Shown here: positions 38,066-48,488 of the stretch, piece after piece | How the letters are laid out: each line of letters begins with the position of its first letter | Position numbering within the stretch: the stretch's first letter is position 1 | NCBI GenBank assembly: GCA_943357175.1 | Contig: CALRGE010000012.1 | Coordinates: 1-53,370 of the forward strand | DNA: 53,370 bases | Reading direction: 5' to 3' | Origin: Candidatus Peribacteria bacterium | GTDB taxonomy: Bacteria > Patescibacteriota > Gracilibacteria > UBA1369 > 2-02-FULL-48-14 | Notes under the pieces: model-generated | Told to the model about the DNA's origin: nothing | Database searches by the model: none | Seen by the model: only the letters and a program-made list of their open reading frames with translations | Position numbers and translations under genes: made by a program

Positions 38066-38506
38066 ATGGAAAGAAAGGATAATGACTGCCAAGGAGATGA
38101 AAACGTATTTGAATCGATCGATTTTTTAACTTCGTCGGAGTCAGATGGTGCGAATACTGCAGGTGAAGCTTCTGAAGAAAACCATCCGATTACAAAAGAT
38201 ACAAATGATTTATTAGAACTCATTGCTACCTGCGGTAGAGAAAATGTGCACTCTATATTAAATATCGGCTATGTTAGAAACTACGATGGATCTGGACACT
38301 TAATTACCGTGGCAAAAAAAGTAGGATTAGAAAAAGCCGTAATAACGACTAGCCATAGTGAACATGGGGGTGGATGTACAAGTTCTACGAAAAGCTATAC
38401 GCATAATATAAATCCAGATTTCAAAGATGAATGGAACGTAGCTACTACTGGTTTAAAAAAAGCTGCTTCTGCTTTTCCGGATGGAAGGGAAGACAACTGT
38501 AAATAA
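38066..38506 (+). CDS. Unknown protein
   Basis: From MERKDNDC it has 146 residues; the frame upstream is open but the promoter at 38009-38037 favours this start. It is acidic, with no signal peptide. HSEHGGGCTS in the C-terminal half has His and Cys that could bind metal, but no family is recognised. It lies between virB4 and a region with a virB4 remnant and an HNH gene, so it is probably accessory. Confidence 0.5.
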   Translation: MERKDNDCQGDENVFESIDFLTSSESDGANTAGEASEENHPITKDTNDLLELIATCGRENVHSILNIGYVRNYDGSGHLITVAKKVGLEKAVITTSHSEHGGGCTSSTKSYTHNINPDFKDEWNVATTGLKKAASAFPDGREDNCK

Positions 38507-38522
38507 TTCTTGGCCTGATTTA

Positions 38523-38590
38523 TTTAAAGTTAAATTGAAACCTAGTTCGATTTATAAATATGCTTTTTTTGAAAGCACCAATTTACCGAC
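38523..38590 (-). pseudogene. virB4 gene fragment (remnant)
   Basis: This stretch matches 37095-37165 inside the intact virB4-like gene at roughly three quarters of positions, including AAAGCACCAATTTACC. Translated on the minus strand it reads VGKLVLSKKAYL-stop-IELGFNL against LAGKLVLSKKADLQMERGFNS in the intact protein. It is a decayed piece of a second virB4, cut off at the end of the HNH gene. Confidence 0.7.
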
Positions 38591-39491
38591 ATGCGAACCT
38601 CTTTTCCCTCACCTTCAAGTTAATAGCGTGCGCAATTTCGTGGTGTTCTTTGCAGAGTGGCGCGAGGTAGTTTGGGTCATGCCTCTGTGAAAGCGCGAAA
38701 GTTTGAGTGTGGTGGATAACTTCAGATGGTTTTTTACAGGTGGGGATGGAGCATTTTGTGCCAAATTCTTTCTTGTTTAATTTCTTTGTTTTTGCTGGAA
38801 CAGGTCGTGACTTTGCTGGTCCAACCGGTTGTGCTTTCTCTTCTGCTATTTCTTCTTCACGTTTGTTAAGCGCGGCGCTGATTAACTCGTTGATGTCGAT
38901 TCCTTTTTCTTGTAACTCCGCGAGACGTTTTGTAACCTCTTCACTAATGTGCACGTGCACGGATTTTACTTCGATTTGTGGCTTAAATAAGCCATTCTCT
39001 TTTTCATCACGTACAAAAGTTTCAATTGCTCGGTTACTTAAAATCTTAGCAGCACTCACAAGTTTTTCTTCATTCTCTAGTGTTGCAATCGCAGCAACTC
39101 TCAACAGCTTATTAATACTAACTTCGCCGTTTACAAATGCGGCATGAAGATTTGGTAGTTCCTCAAACTTCTTGTCTAAATTTAGCGCTCTTCTAACCTG
39201 TTCTTCAGATAATCCTCCAAACTTCGCCGCGAACTCAAAGATAGAACTGCAGTTTTTCTTCTCGTATAACTTACGTTTGTTAATTTCTGCAAGAAGACCG
39301 GTAAATTTATATCTCCAATACAATAATTTTTTGCCATAAAATTCCGCAGTCTCCAATAGTGCTTTATCATTCATTTTGGGTGGGGTTAAATCGAGAAAAT
39401 CATAGCAGAAAACCGCACGATTTGCAGGTTTAAACGCCCAACTCGACTGGACAAATTCAGGGGTGAGTGTGTGCTTGTATTTCGCCAGCAA
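38583..39491 (-). CDS. HNH endonuclease with DUF222-like N-terminal region
   Basis: It has 302 residues. The last 55 hold an HNH nuclease domain: CSIPTCKKPSEVIHHTQTFA (zinc CxxxxC and catalytic His-His) and LAPLCKEHHEIAHA. The N-terminal part is helical, like the DUF222-type region of HNH proteins common in Gram-positives. The linker is Lys/Pro-rich. Its 3' end runs into a virB4 remnant, so it may have arrived with a mobile element. Biological role unknown. Confidence 0.85.
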   Translation of the reverse strand: MLAKYKHTLTPEFVQSSWAFKPANRAVFCYDFLDLTPPKMNDKALLETAEFYGKKLLYWRYKFTGLLAEINKRKLYEKKNCSSIFEFAAKFGGLSEEQVRRALNLDKKFEELPNLHAAFVNGEVSINKLLRVAAIATLENEEKLVSAAKILSNRAIETFVRDEKENGLFKPQIEVKSVHVHISEEVTKRLAELQEKGIDINELISAALNKREEEIAEEKAQPVGPAKSRPVPAKTKKLNKKEFGTKCSIPTCKKPSEVIHHTQTFALSQRHDPNYLAPLCKEHHEIAHAINLKVREKRFACR

Positions 39492-39627
39492 AACTTACAA
39501 ATAACATATGCCCATTGTAAAAACACCACCCGAAATCAGAAACAAAAATACCACACAAATTAAATTCTTTTCCAATTCCAAAACATCTATGTTAAAATCA
39601 CACCGCGAAAAAAATTTATAAAAAATT

Positions 39628-42198
39628 ATGGCAGACGAAAAACCAAAAGACGAAAGTAACGACACACCAGAAGAAAAACCATTAACAGGTGAAAACTCAT
39701 CGCTGTTTGACGGAAAACTTCAACTAAGATCGATTACAACAGAAATTGAAGAATCATATTTGGATTATGCCATGAGCGTTATCGTTTCACGTGCTCTTCC
39801 TGATGTTCGAGATGGAATGAAGCCGGTTCACAGAAGAATTCTTTTCGCGATGCATGAAATTGGACTTCGATCCAGCGCCGGGTTCAGAAAATCTGCGGCG
39901 GTAGTCGGAGAGGTTTTGGCAAAATACCATCCTCATGGAGACACTGCAGTTTATGATTCAATGGTGCGTATGGCTCAAGAATTTTCTTTGAGATATCCAC
40001 TAATTAGAGGCCAGGGTAACTTTGGTTCGATCGACGGAGACAACGCGGCGGCCATGCGTTATACAGAAGCGAAAATGGAAAAGATTTCAGATGAAATGCT
40101 TGCGGATATCGATAAAGAAACTGTAGATTTTGCAGATAACTATGATGGACGTCACAGAGAGCCTCGTGTTTTACCTTCAAAAATCCCACAGCTCCTATTA
40201 AATGGAACGATGGGTATCGCGGTTGGTATGGCAACAAATATTCCACCACACAATCTTAAAGAGGTTATGGAGGCTTTGGAGCATCTTGCTGAGAATCCTG
40301 AGGCGGAAATTGACGATTTGATGAAGTATATAAAGGGCCCAGATTTTCCAACTTCAGGAATTATTTACGATACGGAAGCAATCAAAACAATGTATACGAC
40401 AGGTAGAGGCGGAGTAACAATGCGAGCTCGTGCAACAATCGAAGAAGATAAAGGTAAATCAAAAATTATTATTACGGAAATTCCTTATCAGCTTAATAAA
40501 TCTTCATTAGTAGAGAAAATTGCAGATCTTGTTCGTGACAAAAAAATCACCGGAATTTCAGATTTGCGTGACGAATCAAACAGAGAAGGAATTCGAGTTG
40601 TAATCGAATTAAAGCGAGATTCATACCCAAACAAAGTTTTGAATCAGCTCTTCAAAATGAGCCCGATGCAGCAGAACTTCAACATGAATATGATTGCGCT
40701 TGTTGACGGAATTCAACCTCGCCTACTTAACTTAAAGCAGGTTCTTGAATATTTCTTGATCCACAGAAAAGAAGTAATTACAAAACGAACAATTTACGAA
40801 TTGAAAGTTGCAAAGGCTCGAGCACATATTTTGGAAGGATTAAAAATTGCGCTTGATCATATCGACGAAGTAATCGCAACAATTAGAAAATCAGACACTA
40901 AAGAAGAGGCACATACTGCACTTATCAAGAAATTCGCTCTAAGCGATCTTCAGGCAACTGCAATTCTCGAAATGAGATTGCAAACTTTAGCTGGCTTGGA
41001 AAGATCTAAAATCGAAGAAGAATTAAAAGAAAAAATGAAACTTATTGGAGAACTAGAAGCGATTCTTGAAGATCCAAAGAAAGTTGTAAAAATAATGAAA
41101 ACGGAATTTGCTGAAATTAAGAAAGCCTACGGTGATGAAAGAAGAACTGAAATTGTTCCAACCGCTCTCGGAAAATTCGTTGTAAAAGATACGATCCCAA
41201 ATGAAGAGATGGTGGTGATGCTCACAACTGATAATTACATTAAGCGTGTTCACCCTTCAGCATTCAGAAGACAAGGCCGTGGCGGACAGGGGAAAATTGC
41301 CATGGGCACGAAAGAAGAAGATGAGATCGCAATCGTTCGTCACAGTAAAAATCACGATAAACTATTGTTCTTCACAAACACAGGACGAGTTTTCCAATTA
41401 CCTGTTTTCGAACTTCCTCAGACTTCAAGGCAAGCAAAAGGAATTCCACTTGTGAACCTTATACAGCTTTCGAAAAATGAAATAGTTACAGCCATGTTGG
41501 TTGTTACAAATGAACAATTTAAAGGCGATTTCCTATTCATGGCGACAAAACATGGAACAGTGAAAAAAACTCCAGTTGCGGCATTTTCAAATGTTAGGAA
41601 AAGTGGATTAATTGCAATCAAACTTAGAGAAAATGATTCACTTTCTTGGGTAAAACAAAGCAGCCCAGGAAATCATGCAATGATTGTTACAAGAGAAGGT
41701 AAATGTATTCAATTTGATGAAGCAGACGTTCGACCAATGGGCCGATCATCAGTTGGAGTTCGTGGAATTAAATTAAAAACAGGAGATGAAGTAGTAGAAA
41801 TGGATATGGTTAGAGATAAAGACGCTGAACTTTTCGTACTTATGGAAAACGGTCTTGGAAAAAGAACTTGCGTGGAAGATTATAGATTCCAAACAAGAGG
41901 TGGAAGCGGAGTAAAAACTGCAAATTTAAATGCAAAAACAGGTAAGCTAGTTGGAGCAAAAGTTCTTGAACCAGGAACACTTGGTGATCTGATAATCGTT
42001 TCAAAAGGAGGAGTAATGATTAGAACTTCCATCGATAGCATTCCTTCACGTGGACGAGCAACACAGGGTGTGTATATAATGAGAGTAAAGAATGACGATA
42101 AAGTTGCATCACTTTCATTCATCAAAAAGTCTGATGAAGAAATTGCATCTGACGCAGCAGGAGAAATTGAAACCGAGGAGGAACCTGCATTAGTCTAA
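39628..42198 (+). CDS. gyrA: DNA gyrase subunit A
   Basis: It has 856 residues. Catalytic Tyr145 is in [11 protein letters not shown]. The quinolone region reads [19 protein letters not shown], with Thr106 at the E. coli Ser83 position and Asp at 87. The C-terminal beta-pinwheel is present, including the GyrA box QGRGGQGK (gyrase rather than topo IV). A Glu/Lys-rich 30-residue N-terminal extension precedes the core. Upstream 39492-39627 contains TGTTAAAAT, a likely extended -10. Confidence 0.97.
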   Translation: MADEKPKDESNDTPEEKPLTGENSSLFDGKLQLRSITTEIEESYLDYAMSVIVSRALPDVRDGMKPVHRRILFAMHEIGLRSSAGFRKSAAVVGEVLAKYHPHGDTAVYDSMVRMAQEFSLRYPLIRGQGNFGSIDGDNAAAMRYTEAKMEKISDEMLADIDKETVDFADNYDGRHREPRVLPSKIPQLLLNGTMGIAVGMATNIPPHNLKEVMEALEHLAENPEAEIDDLMKYIKGPDFPTSGIIYDTEAIKTMYTTGRGGVTMRARATIEEDKGKSKIIITEIPYQLNKSSLVEKIADLVRDKKITGISDLRDESNREGIRVVIELKRDSYPNKVLNQLFKMSPMQQNFNMNMIALVDGIQPRLLNLKQVLEYFLIHRKEVITKRTIYELKVAKARAHILEGLKIALDHIDEVIATIRKSDTKEEAHTALIKKFALSDLQATAILEMRLQTLAGLERSKIEEELKEKMKLIGELEAILEDPKKVVKIMKTEFAEIKKAYGDERRTEIVPTALGKFVVKDTIPNEEMVVMLTTDNYIKRVHPSAFRRQGRGGQGKIAMGTKEEDEIAIVRHSKNHDKLLFFTNTGRVFQLPVFELPQTSRQAKGIPLVNLIQLSKNEIVTAMLVVTNEQFKGDFLFMATKHGTVKKTPVAAFSNVRKSGLIAIKLRENDSLSWVKQSSPGNHAMIVTREGKCIQFDEADVRPMGRSSVGVRGIKLKTGDEVVEMDMVRDKDAELFVLMENGLGKRTCVEDYRFQTRGGSGVKTANLNAKTGKLVGAKVLEPGTLGDLIIVSKGGVMIRTSIDSIPSRGRATQGVYIMRVKNDDKVASLSFIKKSDEEIASDAAGEIETEEEPALV

Positions 42199-42209
42199 CC
42201 CCCACCACC

Positions 42210-43478
42210 ATGAAAATGCGCCGAAATCTTTCATTATTAGCTCTATCCACATTATTAATACCAGTGGGTATTGCAAACGCAGCAAGCGGAGATTTAGTAC
42301 TTTATGAAAACGGTATAACTTTTGACAGCACATTTTTCACGGAAGGCACAAATATCAGAATCAAGGCTACGGTTCAAAACCATAGTCCGAATGATCTTCT
42401 TGGAAGTGTGCGTTTTCAAACTCAAGATGGTGTTTTTGGTTCTGATCAACCAATTTCAGCATTAGGAGGAAGAAGCGATGATGTTTTTATTGATTTCACT
42501 CCAGGTTCATTTGGTTATTACGATCTTACAATTACTCTGATTCCTTGGGACGCTTCAGATGACAATCCAAATAACAATACAGCAACAAAGCGTATTTACG
42601 TTGAACAAGATACAGATCTTGACGGACGACCAAATAGCTCAGATCCAGATATAGACGGTGATGGAGTTTTAAATGGAGACGATGCATTCCCAGTTTATTT
42701 AGCTGAGAGTTTAGATAGCGATGGAGATGGAACAGGCAATAATGCTGATACAGATGACGACAATGACAGCTTCGAAGATAACGCTGATGCAATGCCACTT
42801 GACCCAAATTTCTCAAAAGATATGGATAGTGATGGTACGGCTGATGAAAAAGATGATGACGTAGATGGAGACGGAGTAGAAAACAATCAAGAAGTATTTT
42901 TAGCAACCGATGCTCTGAATGCAGATACAGATAGCGATAATGTAAATGATAAGAATGATGCCTTCCCATTAGACTCAAATGAAACAATCGACAGTGATGG
43001 AGATGGAGTTGGTGACAATGCAGATGATGATATTGATGGCGACGGTATTCCAAACTCAAGTGATAGATTTCCATATGATAACACTCCAATTGCTTTAGCA
43101 TCAGAAGATACCTACTACGTTGATGTGGGTGAAACAGTGAAGCTTGATGCATCAGGTTCTAAAGATTCTGAAGGTAAAATTGTAAAATATCTATGGTCAT
43201 TTGGAGCAAATGATGAATTAGAAGGTGCAACTGTTGAAAAAGAATTCGATACAAAGGGAATTCAAACCGCAGTTTTAAGTGTTACTGATGAGAAAGGTCA
43301 GACCAGTTCAACAGAAGTAAAAATCAGAGTTATGGATTATAAATTCATCTTCTGGTCCATTATGTTCTCATTGATACTGATTTCTATTGCCTTCTATGTT
43401 ATCTATCGCTATAATTCGCGGGCTACCGAGCCTGGACAGGCTGGAGCAACACATTTAAAACGAAAGAAAACATCATGA
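42210..43478 (+). CDS. Surface protein with TSP3 calcium-binding repeats and PKD domain
   Basis: It has 422 residues. It has a signal peptide (to about 25, ANA), then a CARDB-like beta domain (about 30-130), a thrombospondin type 3 stretch of DxDxDG units (about 132-285), a PKD domain (about 290-378; [20 protein letters not shown] and [13 protein letters not shown]) and one transmembrane segment near 382-402 with a basic tail. The N-terminal region is outside, and the protein is anchored by its C terminus. It sits 12 nt after gyrA and overlaps bL31 by 4 nt. Confidence 0.85.
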   Translation: MKMRRNLSLLALSTLLIPVGIANAASGDLVLYENGITFDSTFFTEGTNIRIKATVQNHSPNDLLGSVRFQTQDGVFGSDQPISALGGRSDDVFIDFTPGSFGYYDLTITLIPWDASDDNPNNNTATKRIYVEQDTDLDGRPNSSDPDIDGDGVLNGDDAFPVYLAESLDSDGDGTGNNADTDDDNDSFEDNADAMPLDPNFSKDMDSDGTADEKDDDVDGDGVENNQEVFLATDALNADTDSDNVNDKNDAFPLDSNETIDSDGDGVGDNADDDIDGDGIPNSSDRFPYDNTPIALASEDTYYVDVGETVKLDASGSKDSEGKIVKYLWSFGANDELEGATVEKEFDTKGIQTAVLSVTDEKGQTSSTEVKIRVMDYKFIFWSIMFSLILISIAFYVIYRYNSRATEPGQAGATHLKRKKTS

Positions 43479-43828
43479 AGACTGATATACACCCAAAATA
43501 TTTCGATGAAGCGGTAGTAAAATGCGCTAACTGTAAGAATGAATTCAAAACAGGAGCGACAATTGAAGAAATTCATATTGAAATCTGTAGCAAATGTCAC
43601 CCATTCTATACAGGTGGTAAAAATGTACTTCTAGATGTAGAAGGTCGTGTAGATAAATTCAGACAGAAGATTTCTGGAGCAAAAGGACGAGTTAAGAAAG
43701 AAAAATCTAAGAAGACTCTTGAACAAAAAGTAAACGAAGAAATTTCACTTCAGTTGAAAAAAGCTGAGGAGAAAGAAGAAAAAGCTGAGGCTAAAAGAAT
43801 TGCAAAGAAAACTAAAAAGGAAGAATAA
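43475..43828 (+). CDS. rpmE: Ribosomal protein bL31 with charged C-terminal extension
   Basis: It starts [20 protein letters not shown], and [10 protein letters not shown] completes the four-Cys zinc form; GRVDKFRQK is also typical. The normal length is about 70; the remaining 45 residues are Lys/Glu-rich and probably helical. The ATGA overlap with the surface protein upstream suggests coupling. Confidence 0.94.
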   Translation: MKTDIHPKYFDEAVVKCANCKNEFKTGATIEEIHIEICSKCHPFYTGGKNVLLDVEGRVDKFRQKISGAKGRVKKEKSKKTLEQKVNEEISLQLKKAEEKEEKAEAKRIAKKTKKEE

Positions 43829-43837
43829 TCCTTTATC

Positions 43838-44641
43838 TTGAAAAGAGCTAAAATCTACATCAAGCAGGCACAAATGATGCTACAAGATGTTATGATTTAT
43901 AGGGCAGATTTTATGAGTCGCAGTATCTCTTGGATAGTGCGATTTTTGATTTCCGCCTATTTATGGATTTCAATTTTAAATTCTCAAGGCACATTGCTTG
44001 GTTATGACATACCAAGAATGCTCAGTTATTTCCTTCTAATACAAATTGTTTTTAGTTTTGTAAGTTCAGGAGCTGGATTTCAAGTCGCGAATGACATCCA
44101 ATCTGGTGAACTTTCCACAAAAATGGTTATGCCGGTTGATTACATACTTCTATACATGTCAAAAGAAATAGGTAGAAATATTTTCTTTTTCATTTTTAAT
44201 CTATTTTTATACGTAGGAACAATTGTACTTTTTCCAGATTATTTCCAAATAAATACATCGATTATTCATATTGCACTCGGAATGATCAGTATGTTTTTCG
44301 GATTTTTAATAATTTTTTCTATGACTTTTATGATCGGGATGCTGGCTTTTTGGATAAGCCACGCTTCTCGACTAATTTTCACATTTTTTGCACTCATTAC
44401 TTTTCTCTCAGGTTTAATAATTCCATTAGAATTTTTCCCAGAAAATTTCAAAAAAATCCTCGATCTTAGCCCATTCCCATATCTGTTTTACTTTCCTACA
44501 CATATAATGCAGGTTGAAGTGATTAATTATGAAATATATAAGGGTTTCCTGACTCAGATATTCTATGTAATTTTTCTCATATCAAGCACATATTTTATAT
44601 TTAACACAGGTTTAAAAAAATACGAAGCTGTTGGACGATGA
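43838..44641 (+). CDS. ABC-2 type permease subunit 1
   Basis: It has 267 residues and about six transmembrane segments. YRADFMSRSISWIVRFL and IQSGELSTKMVMPVDYILLYMSKEIGRN fit the paired DUF990-type exporter permeases. The start codon is TTG at 43838-43840; an ATG at 43874 would cut the N terminus. It overlaps permease 2 by 4 nt. The exported substrate is unknown. Confidence 0.82.
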   Translation: MKRAKIYIKQAQMMLQDVMIYRADFMSRSISWIVRFLISAYLWISILNSQGTLLGYDIPRMLSYFLLIQIVFSFVSSGAGFQVANDIQSGELSTKMVMPVDYILLYMSKEIGRNIFFFIFNLFLYVGTIVLFPDYFQINTSIIHIALGMISMFFGFLIIFSMTFMIGMLAFWISHASRLIFTFFALITFLSGLIIPLEFFPENFKKILDLSPFPYLFYFPTHIMQVEVINYEIYKGFLTQIFYVIFLISSTYFIFNTGLKKYEAVGR

Positions 44642-45423
44642 AAAAAAACTTAAAAATATTTTGGCAGTTATTCAGAATAAACTTGAAGCAAAGCATGATT
44701 TATCGAATAAATTTTTTGATCACTATATTATCAATGGGAATGTGGATTTTTATTTATGTTGGATTTTTTGAAGTACTATTTCTAAAAATAGACAATCTGG
44801 CAGGTTGGGCTAAAGATGAGATTTTAATTTTCTTGGCATTTTATTATTTACTTCAAGGTGTTGGTAATATTTTATATAGAGAAAGCTTCGAAGAATTCAG
44901 CAATCAAGTAATTTATGGATTATTAGATAATACATTGGTAAAACCTGCCTCAGCTCAAGTTCTACTTTTCTTTAGAACAATTCGTTTTGATCATATAATT
45001 GATCTTTTGCTAACAATTCTCTTAATTATATACATTCTTTTAACGACAAATATAAATTTAAATCCAATCAGCCTGATTTTAGGCATCATTTTAGGTATTT
45101 TTGGAAATCTGCTTTTTTACGGAATACTTTTACTCTTCGCCTCAATTGTCTTCTATGTTGATAAATTTGACTCCATACCTTCCCTTTTATGGCACGTGAG
45201 CCAAATTTCAAGATACCCAAGACAAATCTTCACAGGCTTTGGTAAATTGCTATTTCAATTCATTTTACCTGTTACTTTAATCGTTTCTGTACCCGCAGAA
45301 GTTGCCCTGGAGAGATCAAATTATCAAATCATTCTTTACTTTATTGGAATAAGCTTTATCTTCTTTTTGATAGGAAACATTACATTCAAAATTGGCCTTA
45401 AAAAATACACATCCTCAAATTAA
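44638..45423 (+). CDS. ABC-2 type permease subunit 2
   Basis: It has 261 residues and about six transmembrane segments. It has the same layout as subunit 1 (FWQLFRINLKQSMIYRINFLI, YGLLDNTLVKPASAQVLLFFRTI). It shares a base with the ATPase gene start. Together the three form a complete exporter. Confidence 0.82.
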   Translation: MKKNLKIFWQLFRINLKQSMIYRINFLITILSMGMWIFIYVGFFEVLFLKIDNLAGWAKDEILIFLAFYYLLQGVGNILYRESFEEFSNQVIYGLLDNTLVKPASAQVLLFFRTIRFDHIIDLLLTILLIIYILLTTNINLNPISLILGIILGIFGNLLFYGILLLFASIVFYVDKFDSIPSLLWHVSQISRYPRQIFTGFGKLLFQFILPVTLIVSVPAEVALERSNYQIILYFIGISFIFFLIGNITFKIGLKKYTSSN

Positions 45424-46409
45424 TGAACAATAAAATTATACAAGTTATAGACCTTAAAAAAACCTTTACAAGTTTTAAGAAAAAAGAAGGGCTTAAAGCA
45501 TCATTTAAAGATTTCTTTAAGCGTGAAAAAATAAGTACAGATGCCTTAAAAGGTGTTTCTTTTGAAATAGAAAAGGGAGAGTTTGTTGGATTTCTCGGGC
45601 CAAACGGAGCCGGAAAAACTACGACACTAAAAATGCTAACAGGCATTCTAACTCCAAGCTCAGGTGAAGCAAAAATTCTTGGATACACACCTTGGAAAAG
45701 AGAAAATGCCTTTAAGAAAAAATTCTCGTTTATTATGGGGCAAAAAAGTCAACTTTGGTGGGATCTACCTCCACTCGACAGTTATGAGCTATTCAGACAC
45801 ATTTATGAGATTCCTGATGAAAAATATAAAAAAAATCTAAAATTCCTCACGGAATTACTGCAAATTGAAGATATTATTGAGGTTCAAACAAGAAAATTGA
45901 GTCTAGGCCAAAGAATGAAAGCCGAACTTGTGGGCGCACTCATTCACAGTCCAGAAATATTATTTTTAGATGAACCTACAATTGGCTTAGATGTTGTTGC
46001 TCAACACTCAATTCGAGAGTTCCTTAAAACTTATAATAAAGAAACAAATGCCACAATAATTCTAACATCTCATTACATGGAAGACATAAAGCGTCTCTGT
46101 GAAAGAGTTTTAATTATAGATCACGGTAGCTTAATTTATGACGGAACATATCAACATCTGACTAAAAAATTTGCTCAAGATAAAACTGTTGAGCTGACTT
46201 TGAACAAAAAAGTTGATCAAATTGATTTGGCAAAATTTGGAAAAATTCTTGAAATGAGTGAAGATAGCGTAACTTTAAGCGTTCCCAGAGAGAAAAGTAC
46301 AAAACTAATTGCAGAAATGATGGAAAAACTTCCGATTGAAGATATTTCCGTGCATGAACGTACGATGGAAGATATAGTTAGTGAAATTTTTCAAAATAAA
46401 CATGTTTGA
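45423..46409 (+). CDS. ABC transporter ATPase
   Basis: It has 328 residues. Walker A LGPNGAGKTTTLKML, Q-loop MGQKSQLWWDLPPLDSYEL, signature LSLGQRMKAEL, Walker B ILFLDEPTIGLD, switch His TSHYM. The C-terminal 90 residues follow the DrrA/YhaQ-like pattern. It powers the two permeases just upstream. It overlaps tgt by 8 nt. Confidence 0.93.
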   Translation: MNNKIIQVIDLKKTFTSFKKKEGLKASFKDFFKREKISTDALKGVSFEIEKGEFVGFLGPNGAGKTTTLKMLTGILTPSSGEAKILGYTPWKRENAFKKKFSFIMGQKSQLWWDLPPLDSYELFRHIYEIPDEKYKKNLKFLTELLQIEDIIEVQTRKLSLGQRMKAELVGALIHSPEILFLDEPTIGLDVVAQHSIREFLKTYNKETNATIILTSHYMEDIKRLCERVLIIDHGSLIYDGTYQHLTKKFAQDKTVELTLNKKVDQIDLAKFGKILEMSEDSVTLSVPREKSTKLIAEMMEKLPIEDISVHERTMEDIVSEIFQNKHV

Positions 46410-47499
46410 TTTTCAAATTACATCCAAATGCAATAATGCCAGGAATGGTATTTTCACAACACCTCATGGTGAGATTCACACACCAGTTTTTATGCCTGTT
46501 GGAACAAAGGCAACGGTAAAATCTCTCGATTACAAAGACCTAGAAAGTCTAAATACTGAAATAATCCTTAGCAACACTTATCATCTTGAAATGCGCCCGG
46601 GCTCAGATCTTGTTAAAAAAATGGGTGGCCTCCACAAATGGATGAATTGGAATAAACCGATTCTAACTGATTCCGGAGGATTTCAAGTTTTCTCTCTAAG
46701 TAAAAGCAATAAAATCACTGAAGAAGGCGTTGAATTCCAATCTCATATAAACGGAGATAAATACTTTTTCACGCCTGAATATGCAATAGACGTTCAAGAA
46801 AAACTTGGCGCAGATATTATAATGGCATTCGATGAATGCGCTCCCGCCGGAGTTGACGAAACATATGCGAGAAATGCAATGCAAAGAACTCACAATTGGC
46901 TAGAACGTTGCATTAAAGCTAAAACAAGAACAGATCAAGCTCTCTTCCCTATTATTCAAGGAAGTTATTTCAAAAATCTTCGCGAAGAATCTGCAAAATT
47001 CTCTAGCCAATTCGATCTACCAGGAATAGCAATTGGAGGTGTAAGTGTAGGTGAATCATTTGAACAAAAATTTTATGCAATTGACTCTGTAATTCCTCAC
47101 CTGCCAGAAGAAAAACCAAGATATCTAATGGGGGTTGGTACTCCTGATGATATTCTCAACGCAGTCGAAAGAGGAATTGATATGTTTGATTGTGTTTTAG
47201 CAACCCGTTTAGCAAGGCATGCATCATTCTGGACACTTGAAGGACGCAAAGATATTACGAACGAAGCATACAAATATGATGACTCTCCTCTAGAAACTTG
47301 GGTTCCCCACTATGCCTCAAATGAATTTTCAAAAAGTTATATTCGACACCTTATTACAGAGAATGAAATGCTGGGAATTCGCTTACTTACAATGCATAAT
47401 ATCGCATTTTTATTTCATTTAATGGAAGAAATTCGCTATCATATCTCACAAGGAAGCTTCGACGGCTTCAAAAAAGATTTCCTCGCCAAATTCAAATGA
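46402..47499 (+). CDS. tgt: tRNA-guanine transglycosylase, zinc motif absent
   Basis: Exchanges guanine-34 for preQ1 in GUN-anticodon tRNAs. From MFDFQITSKC it has 365 residues. Motifs are TYHLEMRPG, ILTDSGGFQVFSLS (catalytic Asp), GGVSVGE and DMFDCVLATRLARH (nucleophile Asp). The C-terminal zinc site CxCxxC, followed by Asn/Tyr-Ser-Arg-x-Tyr-Ile-Arg-His, reads TWVPHYASNEFSKSYIRHL, with no Cys; only the later His (LTMHN) remains. The PTRNARNG motif reads ATRLARHA. It overlaps ruvA by 4 nt. Confidence 0.9.
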   Translation: MFDFQITSKCNNARNGIFTTPHGEIHTPVFMPVGTKATVKSLDYKDLESLNTEIILSNTYHLEMRPGSDLVKKMGGLHKWMNWNKPILTDSGGFQVFSLSKSNKITEEGVEFQSHINGDKYFFTPEYAIDVQEKLGADIIMAFDECAPAGVDETYARNAMQRTHNWLERCIKAKTRTDQALFPIIQGSYFKNLREESAKFSSQFDLPGIAIGGVSVGESFEQKFYAIDSVIPHLPEEKPRYLMGVGTPDDILNAVERGIDMFDCVLATRLARHASFWTLEGRKDITNEAYKYDDSPLETWVPHYASNEFSKSYIRHLITENEMLGIRLLTMHNIAFLFHLMEEIRYHISQGSFDGFKKDFLAKFK

Positions 47500-48062
47500 T
47501 CAGATTGTTAAAAGGTTCAGTTGTAGACAAAGAGGATCGAGCAATTATTTTGTTCGTAAATGGAGTTGGCTATCATGTTTTAGCATCTAGCGACCTCATT
47601 GCAACAACTGAAACAGAGCTTACATTACATATTCACACTCATGTTCGTGAAGATGCACTAACACTTTACGGATTCCGAACGAAAAAAGAGCTTAACTTTT
47701 TCGAATTACTGCTAACAATAAACGGAATTGGACCAAAAATGGCGCTAGCAATTATCAACGAGCCAACTGAAATAATTCAAAATGCAATTTTTACAGGAGA
47801 TATAACAAAGCTTACAAAAATTTCTGGTGTAGGTAGAAAAATCGCTGAAAGATTAATACTTGAGTTAAAAGGAAAAGTTGAACCTTCAAACGATGCAAGA
47901 ACACAAAGAAAAATTGAGCCAAAAACAATCGATCAAGATGCAATCAGCGCCCTTGAAGGCCTTGGTTATAAAAAATCACAGATCGAAAAAGTCCTCTCCG
48001 AGATGGAAGAGGACTTTACTGAAGTTGAATCTATTATCAGATACTTTTTACAGAGGGCTTAA
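47496..48062 (+). CDS. ruvA: Holliday junction helicase subunit RuvA
   Basis: It has 188 residues. An OB fold N terminus (MIRLLKGSVVDKEDRAIILFVNGVGY) is followed by helix-hairpin-helix LLLTINGIGPKMALAI and ISGVGRKIAERLILELK, then the C-terminal RuvB-binding domain (AISALEGLGYKKSQIEKVL). RuvB is not in the window. Its stop overlaps the stop of a convergent small gene by 4 nt. Confidence 0.96.
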   Translation: MIRLLKGSVVDKEDRAIILFVNGVGYHVLASSDLIATTETELTLHIHTHVREDALTLYGFRTKKELNFFELLLTINGIGPKMALAIINEPTEIIQNAIFTGDITKLTKISGVGRKIAERLILELKGKVEPSNDARTQRKIEPKTIDQDAISALEGLGYKKSQIEKVLSEMEEDFTEVESIIRYFLQRA

Positions 48063-48463
48063 GCACCCATTGAATCTGACTTTGTACCTGCAGATTTTCG
48101 TTGTGCCCATGCATTTCCATAAATCGAAACGTCTTTTGCTTTTGTCTTCCCACTTGGAGAAAATTGAGGAGATGTTAATTCATTCTTTACTTTATCATCT
48201 GCCCCAGAAACTTCATGAGTCGTTCCATTGTCATGAATTAAAACTGCAGTTTCGTCATCAAGATTAAGAGCAGGAAGCAAAGCTTCACCAACTCTCACAC
48301 GTACTGCTTTTGCTTTATTTAAAACTTCTAAACTTAACGGTGAGTCATTCTTATCACTTAATTTTAACCCATCAACTTCCGGCCATTCACTAATTGGCTT
48401 CTCTACTTCACCCCTTCCTGTAGGCTCTACATTTATTGGTAGACCTTTTGTTGCAATACTCAT
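48059..48463 (-). CDS. Small unknown protein, probably disordered
   Basis: It has 134 residues: an acidic/polar N-terminal half with a possible beta segment (AKAVRVRVGEALLPALNLDDETAVLIHDNG) and a Ser/Lys/Ala-rich C terminus. No recognised family. Like the gene at 14320 it lies tail to tail with a housekeeping gene. Confidence 0.5.
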   Translation of the reverse strand: MSIATKGLPINVEPTGRGEVEKPISEWPEVDGLKLSDKNDSPLSLEVLNKAKAVRVRVGEALLPALNLDDETAVLIHDNGTTHEVSGADDKVKNELTSPQFSPSGKTKAKDVSIYGNAWAQRKSAGTKSDSMGA

Positions 48464-48488
48464 ATAATTTAATTAAATATTAAATTGC

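Noticed and set aside
42532-43152. 206-codon minus-strand frame rich in His and Leu
   Set aside because: It is the shadow of the DxDxDG repeats of the TSP3 protein and has no independent support.
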